DNA from: Nitrosospira multiformis
GTDB taxonomy: Bacteria > Pseudomonadota > Gammaproteobacteria > Burkholderiales > Nitrosomonadaceae
DNA: 58,070 nt
Assembly (NCBI RefSeq): GCF_900111585.1
Contig: NZ_FOHI01000013.1
Location: forward strand, 1-58,070
Reading direction: 5' to 3'
Shown: one piece after another, positions 42,835 to 50,370 of the stretch
How the letters are laid out: each line of letters starts with the position of its first letter
How positions within the stretch are numbered: the stretch's first letter is position 1
Position numbers and translations under genes: made by a program
The notes under the pieces: generated by a model
What the model saw: only the letters and a program-made list of their open reading frames with translations
What the model was told of the DNA's origin: nothing
Database searches by the model: none

Positions 42835-44064
42835 ATGATCCACCACATCAAGGAGCAACGTGCCCTGGCTGTCGCAGAAATGCGCGGCATGGTCGAAAAA
42901 GTGCAAGCCGAAAAACGGAATCTTTCTGCTGATGAAGCAAAGATATTCGACAGCCTGAAAGCAAAGATTACCTCTTTAGAGGAAGAAGAAACCCGCGCAA
43001 CCTTCCTGGCAGAAGCTGAGCGGCGCATGAGCGGCACCCCGGTTGATAAGGGCCTGGCCAATCTGGAATCGAACGTTTCAATCGTAGAGGTTCTGCGCGC
43101 ACAAATGGAAGGCCGTGCATTAAGCGGCGCTGCCGCCGAATATTCTGCTGAGTGTGAACGGCGCAACGGTCGCAAGGCATCGGGCGTCTATGTGCCGCTT
43201 TCAGCCCTGGAGTCACGCGCTGCCAACACGACTACCACCGCAGGGCAAATCGTTCCTACCGAGCACCGGCCAGATTTGTATATCGAACCTTTCCGCAATT
43301 CACTTCTGGCGCGCAAGATGGGCGCACGCTTGCTGCCCGGGCTGGTTGGCAACGTCAGTATGCCGAAATATAAAACCGGAATGACAAGCGGCTGGGTCGC
43401 AGAGGATTCGGCGCTGACTACCAGCGGCATGACGTTTGAAAGCGTTACCCTGACACCGAAACACTGCGGCGGGATTGGCGAAATCTCAAGGCAATTATTG
43501 CAACAGAGTTCGCCTGCCGTGGAAGAATTGATCCGGAACGATCTGTCGTATCTGTTGGCGCAGGCGATCGATACCGCCCTGATAAAAGGCGGTGGCACCA
43601 ATGAACCGAAAGGCGTGCTCGCCACCACCGGAACCCAAACGGGCAATCTGGCGACAATGACATGGGCCAATGTCCTTGCGATGCTGGAAAAGCTGGAAAT
43701 CTCCAACGCTACCGCAGTTAACTGGCTGACCTCGCCGAAGGTAAAGACCAAGTTTTCCAAGACGCTAAAGGAGACCGGACTGCCTGGCTATCTTCTGGAA
43801 GGCGGCAGTGTGGCAGGCTTGCCTCTGTTTTCCACTAATCAGGCACCGGAAAAAACCGGCACCCCGAACACCGGGATAGCGATCCTGGGCGATTGGTCAC
43901 AAGTGATGCTGGGGGTCTGGTCAGAGATCGACCTACTCTTGAATCCATTTGCCGAGACTCCTTACTCGAAAGGCAATGTGCTCTTGAGAGCAATGTGTTC
44001 CGTAGATATTGCAATTCGGCACCCCGAGGCGTTTGTAATAGCGCAAGACATTTCGCTGGCTTAA
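42835..44064 (+). CDS. HK97-type major capsid protein
   Basis: The 409-residue protein has an N-terminal coiled-coil delta domain (about 1-105, KEQRALAVAEMRGMVEK) that is removed by the prohead protease, then the HK97 fold: SMPKYKTGMTSGWVAEDSALT, LTPKHCGGIGEISRQLL and KGGGTNEPKGVL. GGAG precedes ATG by 6 bases. It is followed by protease and portal genes. This order is the reverse of HK97, where portal comes first. Confidence 0.95.
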   Translation: MIHHIKEQRALAVAEMRGMVEKVQAEKRNLSADEAKIFDSLKAKITSLEEEETRATFLAEAERRMSGTPVDKGLANLESNVSIVEVLRAQMEGRALSGAAAEYSAECERRNGRKASGVYVPLSALESRAANTTTTAGQIVPTEHRPDLYIEPFRNSLLARKMGARLLPGLVGNVSMPKYKTGMTSGWVAEDSALTTSGMTFESVTLTPKHCGGIGEISRQLLQQSSPAVEELIRNDLSYLLAQAIDTALIKGGGTNEPKGVLATTGTQTGNLATMTWANVLAMLEKLEISNATAVNWLTSPKVKTKFSKTLKETGLPGYLLEGGSVAGLPLFSTNQAPEKTGTPNTGIAILGDWSQVMLGVWSEIDLLLNPFAETPYSKGNVLLRAMCSVDIAIRHPEAFVIAQDISLA

Positions 44065-44077
44065 ACGGAGGCGCGCA

Positions 44078-44674
44078 GTGACTACCCAAGCCTTCGAAAT
44101 ACGTTCGGGAGGGGAACTACGCGCAGTCTCTCCCGGCAAGCTTGCGGGCTACGCGGCAGTATTCAATTCTCAAAGCCAGGACCTGGGAGGCTTTGTCGAG
44201 CGCATCCTGCCTGGCGCCTTCAAACGCTCACTGACGAAACCCGACAACATTAGAGCCCTTCTGGAACACGATCCGCAGCGTCTGTTAGGACGAGTGGGAG
44301 CGCGCACCCTTACCCTTCAGGAAGACAAGAAAGGCCTGTACTTCGAGCTATCCCTGCCGGATACCAGCTATGCCCGTGATCTTGGCGTGTTGGTTGATCG
44401 CGGGGATATATCGGGTTGCTCCTTCGGTTTCCATGTACCGGATGGAGGCGCTAATTGGGATATGAGATCAGGCCAGTTAACGCGGGACCTGATTGCCATT
44501 GATTTGCACGAAATAACCATCACCGCGAATCCTGCTTATCTCGATACCACTGTTGCCAAGCGCAGCATGGAAGAGTGGAGAGACAGCCAGTTAAAGGGAA
44601 ACATCCGCTGGCTGGAAACGGTGGACGATGATGACGATGATTGGATGGGAAGGCGATGCATCCGACTCTACTAG
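44078..44674 (+). CDS. HK97-family prohead protease
   Basis: The 198-residue protein starts at GTG after GGAGG. GYAAVFNSQSQDLGGFVERI, LEHDPQRLLGRV (active His), and DRGDISGCSFGFHVP (Ser) are S78/U35 prohead protease motifs. It matures the capsid protein encoded upstream. Ends in an Asp-rich stretch overlapping the portal gene. Confidence 0.94.
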   Translation: MTTQAFEIRSGGELRAVSPGKLAGYAAVFNSQSQDLGGFVERILPGAFKRSLTKPDNIRALLEHDPQRLLGRVGARTLTLQEDKKGLYFELSLPDTSYARDLGVLVDRGDISGCSFGFHVPDGGANWDMRSGQLTRDLIAIDLHEITITANPAYLDTTVAKRSMEEWRDSQLKGNIRWLETVDDDDDDWMGRRCIRLY

Positions 44675-45849
44675 ACCGTGCCCTCAATTTCATTGGCCTG
44701 GAGCGGCGCGCGTATAACGCACAGGATCCATCCTGGAGCCATCCCTTGCTGCAAGGCGGGAGTGTAACAACAGCACGGGCTGAAAGCCTATCAGCGGCAT
44801 ACGCCTGTGTTGCTGCCATCAGTGAAACAATAGCATCCCTGCCACTGATCCTTTACCGGCGCACTGACGATGACGGCAGGGAGCGAGCGTCGAATCATCC
44901 TTTATACCGCGTATTGCACGATCAAGCGAACGAGTTCCAGACAGCCCTGGAGTTCCGCGAAATGATGCAAGCCATGACGCTGCTACGAGGCAATGCTCAC
45001 GCTGAAATCATCCGCGACAATGGGGGACAGGTTATCGCGTTGGTTCCACTCCTTCCCGGCACGGTAACTACCCTGCAGCTTGATAATGGTCGTATTGCCT
45101 ACGATGTGACAGACACAAAGGGGCGAGTGCGGCGCCTGCTTAGGCATGAGGTATTACACCTTAAGCACCGCTCCAATAATGGTCTGGTGGGGGTATCGCC
45201 TATAACCGCAAGCCGTGAGACGTTCGAACTTGCGCTATCTGAACGCGAGCACGGCAATTCAACCTATGAGAACGGCACAAAGCTATCGGGAATACTCAAT
45301 TTTAAAAACAGTGTGGGTCCTCAAAAGCTCGAAGAGATTCGAGAAGCCTGGCACAAGAAGTACGCGGGGGGAGGTAACACTGGCAGGGTTGCGGTGCTCC
45401 AGGGCGACGCGGATTACAAACCTCTCTCCATGAGCATGGAAGATGCGCAGTGGATCGAAGCACGTCAATTCTCTGTTGAAGAGATAGCCCGCCTGTTCCG
45501 CGTCCCACCTACCATCATAGGAGACCTCAGACACGGCAACTATTCGAACAGTGTCGAGATGAACCGGGTATTCGTAGTCCACACCCTGCGCAGGCACATG
45601 ACCATGTGGGAGCAGGCTATCAGCTCATCATTGCTCACACCGGCTGGCAGGAGGCTCTACTTTGCTGAGCACAGCGTGGAGGGATTGTTGCGCGGGGATA
45701 GCTCCAACAGAGCGGACTTCTACAGCAAGGGAATAACAGATGGATGGCTCACGGTCGATGAGGTCCGGAAGTTTGAAAACCTTCCCAAGTTAAGCGATGA
45801 GGATGTGAGACGGATCAATGACAGAAATCACCAGCAGCAACAACTCTAG
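44656..45849 (+). CDS. HK97-type portal protein
   Basis: The 397-residue protein starts at ATG 44,656 after GGGAAGG and overlaps the protease gene by 19 bases. AYACVAAISETIASLPL, LLRGNAHAEII, KHRSNNGLVGVSPI, and FSVEEIARLFRVPPTIIGD are portal motifs. Length is normal. It forms the DNA entry ring. Confidence 0.95.
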   Translation: MHPTLLDRALNFIGLERRAYNAQDPSWSHPLLQGGSVTTARAESLSAAYACVAAISETIASLPLILYRRTDDDGRERASNHPLYRVLHDQANEFQTALEFREMMQAMTLLRGNAHAEIIRDNGGQVIALVPLLPGTVTTLQLDNGRIAYDVTDTKGRVRRLLRHEVLHLKHRSNNGLVGVSPITASRETFELALSEREHGNSTYENGTKLSGILNFKNSVGPQKLEEIREAWHKKYAGGGNTGRVAVLQGDADYKPLSMSMEDAQWIEARQFSVEEIARLFRVPPTIIGDLRHGNYSNSVEMNRVFVVHTLRRHMTMWEQAISSSLLTPAGRRLYFAEHSVEGLLRGDSSNRADFYSKGITDGWLTVDEVRKFENLPKLSDEDVRRINDRNHQQQQL

Positions 45850-45866
45850 AGCGGTGCGTCCCCTCC
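45844..45866. repeat. TAGAGCG motif copy 1
   Basis: CTCTAGAGCGGTGCGTCCCC overlaps the portal stop. Related copies are at 45,931, 46,414 and 48,531. Repeats of this type before a small terminase gene may be packaging sites. Confidence 0.45.
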
Positions 45867-45930
45867 GCGTGCATACCCGCGAAATTGAAGGGGGTGGGTG
45901 TCACGCAGAAAAATCACCAGAACGTACAGG

Positions 45931-45989
45931 CCTAGAGCGCGCCGTCCCCCTTCCTTTCATAACTGTAATCAATTTTTCTAAAAATGGCC
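45931..45989 (+). repeat. TAGAGCG motif copy 2 with shared 55-bp leader
   Basis: TAGAGCGCGCCGTCCC, TTTCATAA, and TTTTTCT.AAAAATGGC are repeated at 48,533-48,590. This copy ends at the start codon of terS. A candidate cos or packaging site. Confidence 0.5.
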
Positions 45990-46391
45990 GGCAGAAAATC
46001 CTCAGCTAACCTTTCTATTGTCCCACCTTCAACCGGCAAAGATTCCCGGCTCTCCGCTCCCCGATTTCTCACTACTCGCCAGGCGCAGCTCTGGAGAGAG
46101 ATCACGAATTCCAAGCCTGCGAACTGGTTCACAAGAGACATGCAATCTTTGCTTGTTGGATACGTGAAAGCCATTGCTTCTCACGAAGCGCTCTCCAAGC
46201 GTGTTGAGTCCGGAGAGCTTCAGCTGGAGCTAAAAGACGAAAACCGGCTGTACGCAATGCAAGAGCGCCAAGCCCGGTTAATGCAGTCATTCGCAACCAA
46301 ACTTCGCCTGACGCAGCAATCACGCTGGCAACCAAAAACAGCCTGGGATAAAGGCAGCAAGCCAGACGGGGCAAGACCATGGGACCACTGA
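45984..46391 (+). CDS. P27-type terminase small subunit
   Basis: The 135-residue protein has RFLTTRQAQLWREI, NWFTRDMQSLLVGYVKAIASH and a C-terminal SFATKLRLTQQSRW followed by ARPWD, a typical P27 small-terminase outline. It recognises the packaging site. No large terminase follows, which is abnormal for a phage. No ribosome binding site precedes ATG. Confidence 0.85.
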   Translation: MAGRKSSANLSIVPPSTGKDSRLSAPRFLTTRQAQLWREITNSKPANWFTRDMQSLLVGYVKAIASHEALSKRVESGELQLELKDENRLYAMQERQARLMQSFATKLRLTQQSRWQPKTAWDKGSKPDGARPWDH

Positions 46392-46486
46392 CAAAATCAC
46401 GGCAACCTTTTGCTCTAGAGCGCGCAGGTAGTCAAATTTTTACGCAGCCAGTTCATAAAAACCGTTTTTTTGACGAGGTTGCATAA

Positions 46487-46861
46487 ATGACAGCACTTCA
46501 CGAATATATCTCTCATCACGTAAACAAGCCCTTTGAATGGGGTAAAAACGATTGTTGTACGTTTGCTATTAGCTGGCTTGGGCTGTGTACCAGCCGGGAT
46601 TACCTGACGGAGCACCGGCCCTGGAGATCGGCTAGAGAAGGGATGCGAAAACTAAAAGACCTGGGCGGTCTTTCGGCTTTATTCCAAAAACACTTGAAGC
46701 AGATTAACCCAAATATGGCGCAAGACGGCGACCTGACAATCTACCAGGGCGCAGCGCATCTATTTAGTGGCCGCCACATTGTTTCTGTTGGCGAAGAAGG
46801 ACTGGTTTTTACAGACCGATCCGTTGTTAAGGAGGCTTGGAAATGCCCCCAGCGTTTATAG
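46487..46861 (+). CDS. Phage tail-assembly protein (DUF6950-like)
   Basis: The 124-residue protein begins with a segment (KPFEWGKNDCCTFAISWLG) that carries a Cys/Asp-Cys motif of NlpC/P60-like phage tail proteins of this type, with a His later (SGRHIVSVG). It precedes a tail-tip gene and overlaps it. It could be a peptidoglycan-active tail component. Confidence 0.75.
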   Translation: MTALHEYISHHVNKPFEWGKNDCCTFAISWLGLCTSRDYLTEHRPWRSAREGMRKLKDLGGLSALFQKHLKQINPNMAQDGDLTIYQGAAHLFSGRHIVSVGEEGLVFTDRSVVKEAWKCPQRL

Positions 46862-47895
46862 CTGCAATTCCAGGAATCATTGCTGGCGCCACTTTGGCGG
46901 AAATAGTCACAGTGGCCTCCATTGCCCTTACCGTCGGCACCACGGTATTCGGCGCGGTTCAACAGAAAGCGGCAGCAAAGAAAGCAAAGCGCCGGGCGGC
47001 ACAGGCGAGGGAAGATTTTCTTAATTCGCTCCAAGAGCGCACGATAACCCGCATTGCTACAGATGCTCCGCACCGGTACGTTTACGGCCGCGCAATGGTT
47101 GGGGCGGATATTGTGGCAATTCTGTCCAGCGGTCCAAATGAGGAATTCAAGCACTTGGTCTGCGTTCATGCCGCACATGAGAGCGATGGGATCGAGAAAA
47201 TTTATATCAATGGTAAGGAACTGGGCCCGCTCGATGCCGACGGCTTTGTTACCAGTGGGGAATATTACTCAACCAAGACCGAGAGCGTAACAGAGACATT
47301 CAGTGCGGCTCCGTTCACGCTCGCGCACATGCCGAGCAGCGCGGTCCGGGTGGTAGCGTATGGTACATGGATTTCCGGCGCATTCCGGTTTCCCTCGTCC
47401 GGAGAGGTTCCTTATACCGTATCAGGCAAAACGATTACGGTAACAGCCGCGCCGACCTCGCCATTCCCCTTTGGCGGGACGATGCAGATCACGCATTACA
47501 GTGTGAGCTATCAGTACCAGACAAATACTTCGCAGGTGCGCGTTCAAAAACACCTGGGAGCCCCCGGGGATCCTGCTGATGCTACTTTACTGGCGGAATG
47601 TCCGGACAAGTGGAAATCGACAGCAACGCTCACGGGCTTTACCTACACGGTAATCCGTCTGGATTTGAGGCAACCCGAATTTCAGGGAGGCGTCCCTGAT
47701 ATAAAAGTCCTGATGCGCGGCAAGAAACTGTATGACCCCCGCACGGGTGAGACGAAATGGAGCCAGAATCCAGCGCTTGCCACCTATGACTACCTCACTT
47801 CAGAGATGTGTGGCGTTAACCCCGCGGATATTCCGCTATCCAATATCATCACAGCAGCCAATGTCTGTGATGAGCAAGTTCCGGGACTATGTTAA
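46843..47895 (+). CDS. Tail-tip (J-like) protein, C-terminally truncated
   Basis: The start at 46,843 follows GGAGG. The 350-residue product has a hydrophobic N-terminus (AAIPGIIAGATLAEI...), a KKAKRRAAQ basic segment and domains typical of phage host-specificity J proteins (RYVYGRAMVGADIVAILSSG, EKIYINGKELG, LATYDYLTSEMCGVN). Full-length J proteins continue for several hundred residues. Here the frame ends just after AANVCDEQVPG, at the edge of a 139-bp tandem duplication. Confidence 0.85.
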   Translation: MPPAFIAAIPGIIAGATLAEIVTVASIALTVGTTVFGAVQQKAAAKKAKRRAAQAREDFLNSLQERTITRIATDAPHRYVYGRAMVGADIVAILSSGPNEEFKHLVCVHAAHESDGIEKIYINGKELGPLDADGFVTSGEYYSTKTESVTETFSAAPFTLAHMPSSAVRVVAYGTWISGAFRFPSSGEVPYTVSGKTITVTAAPTSPFPFGGTMQITHYSVSYQYQTNTSQVRVQKHLGAPGDPADATLLAECPDKWKSTATLTGFTYTVIRLDLRQPEFQGGVPDIKVLMRGKKLYDPRTGETKWSQNPALATYDYLTSEMCGVNPADIPLSNIITAANVCDEQVPGLC

Positions 47896-48116
47896 TGAAT
47901 AGAAGCTTTACTGTTAAATGCAAAGACGGTTTACTGACAGCCTTGGCAACCCCATGCCATGTCTCTCAAGCGTTCAATCCAATATCATCACAGCAGCCAA
48001 TGTCTGTGATGAGCAAGTTCCGGGACTATGTTAATGAATAGAAGCTTTACTGTTAAATGCAAAGACGGTTTACTGACAGCCTTGGCAACCCCATGCCATG
48101 TCTCTCAAGCGTTCAA
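47839..48116 (+). repeat. 139-bp perfect tandem duplication
   Basis: Two adjacent identical 139-bp units (47,839-47,977 and 47,978-48,116) with TCCAAT at both ends. Each unit holds the end of the J fragment and the start of the aspartic protease gene, and 139 is not a multiple of 3, so the first copy of the protease start encodes only a short dead end. Confidence 0.92.
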
Positions 48117-48528
48117 TCCAATTAATGGAACTCAGGAATACCCAAGAATTGAGTTTGACGCCCTATGGGATACAGGTTCGACCAAATCAGTAATAACCCA
48201 GCGTGTCGTCCAGGCATGCGGGTTAAAACCTATAAGAAAAGGCTTTACACAAGGTGTTAATGGGATAGGAAAGAGTCATGCTTACGTGATAAATCTCTCT
48301 CTTCCCGACAAGATTACCTTCTATGAACTGACTGTCGTTTCAACGAACCCAGGCAATGTATGGTGGGACGTGCTGATCGGCATGGACATAATTTCAACCG
48401 GCGAGTTATCAATAAAAAATGTTAACTCTAATACTGAATGGTCATTCAGTTATGGGCCTCAACAGAAGGTAGATGCAGCCTCAATGCGTCCAGCTAGGGG
48501 AGGGGGAGTGCAAATCTCTATCTCCTGA
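48028..48528 (+). CDS. Retropepsin-like aspartic protease
   Basis: The 166-residue protein (ATG 48,028 or 48,034) has IEFDALWDTGSTKSVIT, the DTG(S/T) active-site motif, and a later DVLIGMDIISTGEL, typical of retropepsin-like domains. Such bacterial proteins are about 120-170 residues and act as dimers. Its 5' part is duplicated upstream. It is an unexpected gene in a tail operon and could be cargo. Confidence 0.75.
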   Translation: MLMNRSFTVKCKDGLLTALATPCHVSQAFNPINGTQEYPRIEFDALWDTGSTKSVITQRVVQACGLKPIRKGFTQGVNGIGKSHAYVINLSLPDKITFYELTVVSTNPGNVWWDVLIGMDIISTGELSIKNVNSNTEWSFSYGPQQKVDAASMRPARGGGVQISIS

Positions 48529-48530
48529 GG

Positions 48531-48590
48531 CTCCAGAGCGCGCCGTCCCATTCGCTTTCATAAATCTATACAATTTTTTCTGAAAAATGG
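48531..48590 (+). repeat. TAGAGCG motif copy 4 with repeated leader
   Basis: CCAGAGCGCGCCGTCCC followed by TTTCATAA and TTTTTTCTGAAAAATGGC matches the leader of terS at 45,931-45,989. After the ATG only 18 codons follow before a stop. Confidence 0.5.
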
Positions 48591-48600
48591 CTAAGAGATC

Positions 48601-48634
48601 AAACCCGGTGGGCCAGCCCTCGGGGTTTCTCTTT
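48601..48634 (+). terminator. Putative terminator
   Basis: AAACCC and GGGTTT flank GGTGGGCCAGCCCTCG, followed by CTCTTT. It would end the protease transcript. Confidence 0.45.
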
Positions 48635-48657
48635 ACCTGAGGCTCTATAATCGATTT

Positions 48658-48784
48658 ACATATGTTAGGTATTTCATAGTAAACCTTTCCTTATATTGTT
48701 AATCTACTCACTCGCTTATCTCTCCCAAAATAGAAAAGCGATTGCAGTACCCCCGCCCGGCTTATGCCGGGCTTTTTCTTTTTT
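48658..48784 (+). ncRNA. Repeat family A, copy A4 (putative small RNA)
   Basis: In + orientation: AGGTATTTCATAG (degenerate palindrome), TATATTGTTAATCTACTCACTCGC, hairpin CGCTT...AAGCG, GATTGCAGTACC, then GCCCGGCTTATGCCGGGC and a T-rich tail ending the element. Confidence 0.5.
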
Positions 48785-49215
48785 TATTTCTGCTATATTG
48801 AAATTGCAGGGCGGCATATCCCTGCTTCTTTACGCTCCCTTTTAAACCCGCTTCTGCGGGTTTTCTTTTTGCAGAGAGGGGAAGGCTCTACCAGAAGCCC
48901 TACAATCGATTTAAATTAAGGGGTAGGCTCCCTTACTATTAAAAATTGGATTAAACTCAACCTGAGCCTTGCAGTGAAGCGTAGGGTAGGGCAGAGCTGA
49001 ATCTCTTCCATTGTTGCAGAAGAAGAGGGTTTAAGGAAAAGGGTTCGGGAGCTGGAGGAGGAGTTGCAGAAGATTGGTGATACCTGATACTGTACTTTGA
49101 TGCAGTAAGTCTATTAATCTGCCTGTTCAACAATACAAAATTAAAAAACTTAACTAGCTGGGCATGGAATGCTTGTAAGCTTTAAAAATAAAAATATTCC
49201 AATAAGAGGGTTAAA
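48785..49215. other. Gene-free stretch with terminator and coiled-coil fragment
   Basis: A terminator hairpin (AAACCCGC/GCGGGTTT) lies at 48,844-48,870. At 49,011-49,087 a frame without a start reads LRKRVRELEEELQKIGDT before a stop, related to the piece at 22,300. Nothing else is recognised. Confidence 0.5.
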
Positions 49216-49530
49216 ATGAATAACGATAGTTCCGATGTTGTATCTCCACCAAACTTCAGTGCCAATAATTTTATTATGGTGACAGGGTCTCGGGAGCTCG
49301 GTTTAATCTTGGGCCAGTCACGTCATATTTTTGACAGTAAGACTGGTAATCATGTGGGGCAAATAAAAGATTGGCATGCGAGTTACAGCATAAGCCCGGT
49401 CACTGCAAAGCAGTTGTTGAAGGCTTTGGACGATGCTATAAAAAATTATGAAGATAATTTTGGGGCAATCCAAGAGGATAAACTCGAAAGAAAGAAAAGT
49501 CAGGAATCTGGCGAAACTGAAGCGGTCTAA
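49216..49530 (+). CDS. DUF3467-like protein
   Basis: The 104-residue protein contains ELGLILGQSRHIFD, WHASYSISPVTAKQLLKALDDAIKNYEDNFGAI, which follows the DUF3467 outline (SPxxAKxLxxxLxxNIxxYExxFG). The function of the family is unknown. It has a weak AGAGGG ribosome binding site. Confidence 0.6.
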   Translation: MNNDSSDVVSPPNFSANNFIMVTGSRELGLILGQSRHIFDSKTGNHVGQIKDWHASYSISPVTAKQLLKALDDAIKNYEDNFGAIQEDKLERKKSQESGETEAV

Positions 49531-49535
49531 AAAGT

Positions 49536-50126
49536 ATGTATGCCTCTTTGGTTTTATCCAACCAGGCTGTAGGGTTTAGTGCTGAGTATGAGTCAACCGA
49601 AAAAGATATTTTATTCGTCAGCGGCTCTTCCCAATCAGAAGATAATAAAATTACGGAGAATACTGAGGCCTCAAAAATAATAATAACGCTGGAAATATCA
49701 GATTTGGTTATTTCCAGCAAAATCTCATCTGGTCCTATTGAGATATTAAGCAATACTGGAGATATTGGCATGGAAGCCAAGATTGAAAAGATAGAGTCTG
49801 ATATTTCGAATATTGGAAAAAGATTGGATTCTATTGATGCGAGTGTTAAAAACGTTAACGCAACAGTTGATCCTATGAGAGGAATTAAAGCGCATGTATG
49901 GTTCGCCAATGCAATTGCCACGCTAACTTTTGCGGCACTTGGAATTATTGCTAATTTTCTTTGGAATAATATTTCCTCTCTGGATGGGAAGGCTCACGAA
50001 TTAACGAAGGATGTCTCTGCTATTAAAACTGATATTAATTACATCAAATCGGACATCAAAGAACTAAAAGAGAATACTAACTCGAAGTTGGATAAGCTCT
50101 TGGAGAGATCATCCAATAACCAATAA
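49536..50126 (+). CDS. Coiled-coil membrane protein
   Basis: The 196-residue protein follows the previous gene by 5 bases. The C-terminal half has a coiled coil (KIEKIESDISNIGKRLDSI), a membrane segment (about 122-142, FANAIATLTFAALGIIANFLW) and a second coiled coil. The N-terminal part is Ser- and Ile-rich and may be a poor start. Possibly cargo. Confidence 0.55.
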   Translation: MYASLVLSNQAVGFSAEYESTEKDILFVSGSSQSEDNKITENTEASKIIITLEISDLVISSKISSGPIEILSNTGDIGMEAKIEKIESDISNIGKRLDSIDASVKNVNATVDPMRGIKAHVWFANAIATLTFAALGIIANFLWNNISSLDGKAHELTKDVSAIKTDINYIKSDIKELKENTNSKLDKLLERSSNNQ

Positions 50127-50153
50127 TAAGCTTATTCATAATGTCTTATACTT

Positions 50154-50181
50154 AAAAAAACCCGCTTCGGCGGGTTTTTTT
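50154..50181 (+). terminator. Intrinsic terminator
   Basis: CCCGC, loop TTCG, GCGGG with A's before and T7 after, bidirectional. It ends the 49,216-50,126 pair. Confidence 0.9.
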
Positions 50182-50200
50182 GTGATTGAGGTAGAGATAT

Positions 50201-50223
50201 TGAACGGTATTTTTGACGGTATC
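50201..50223. promoter_or_regulatory. Right-end GACGGTAT motifs
   Basis: TGAACGGTAT and TTGACGGTATC, the motif that is repeated in front of the P4 integrase gene, lie 63-85 bp from the putative attR. They could be the integrase arm sites of the right end. Confidence 0.55.
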
Positions 50224-50285
50224 CCGTTAATAATCCTTAATTAAAAGTTAAAATAAACAAATACTTAATTATTATATTCGGATGA

Positions 50286-50301
50286 GGCTCCGGCACCAAT
50301 T
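50286..50301 (+). repeat. Putative attR of the tRNA-Leu element
   Basis: GGCTCCGGCACCAATT differs from the tRNA-Leu end by one lost G. It gives an element of about 11.9 kb. Confidence 0.5.
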
Positions 50302-50370
50302 TTAGCTTATTATTCAGCATCTTACCTAAAGCATAGTGTTCTTGTGGTGGTACTTTCATGGTACCATCTA

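Noticed and set aside
43188-43760. 190-codon minus frame in the capsid gene
   Set aside because: Complement of the capsid gene; no ribosome binding site.
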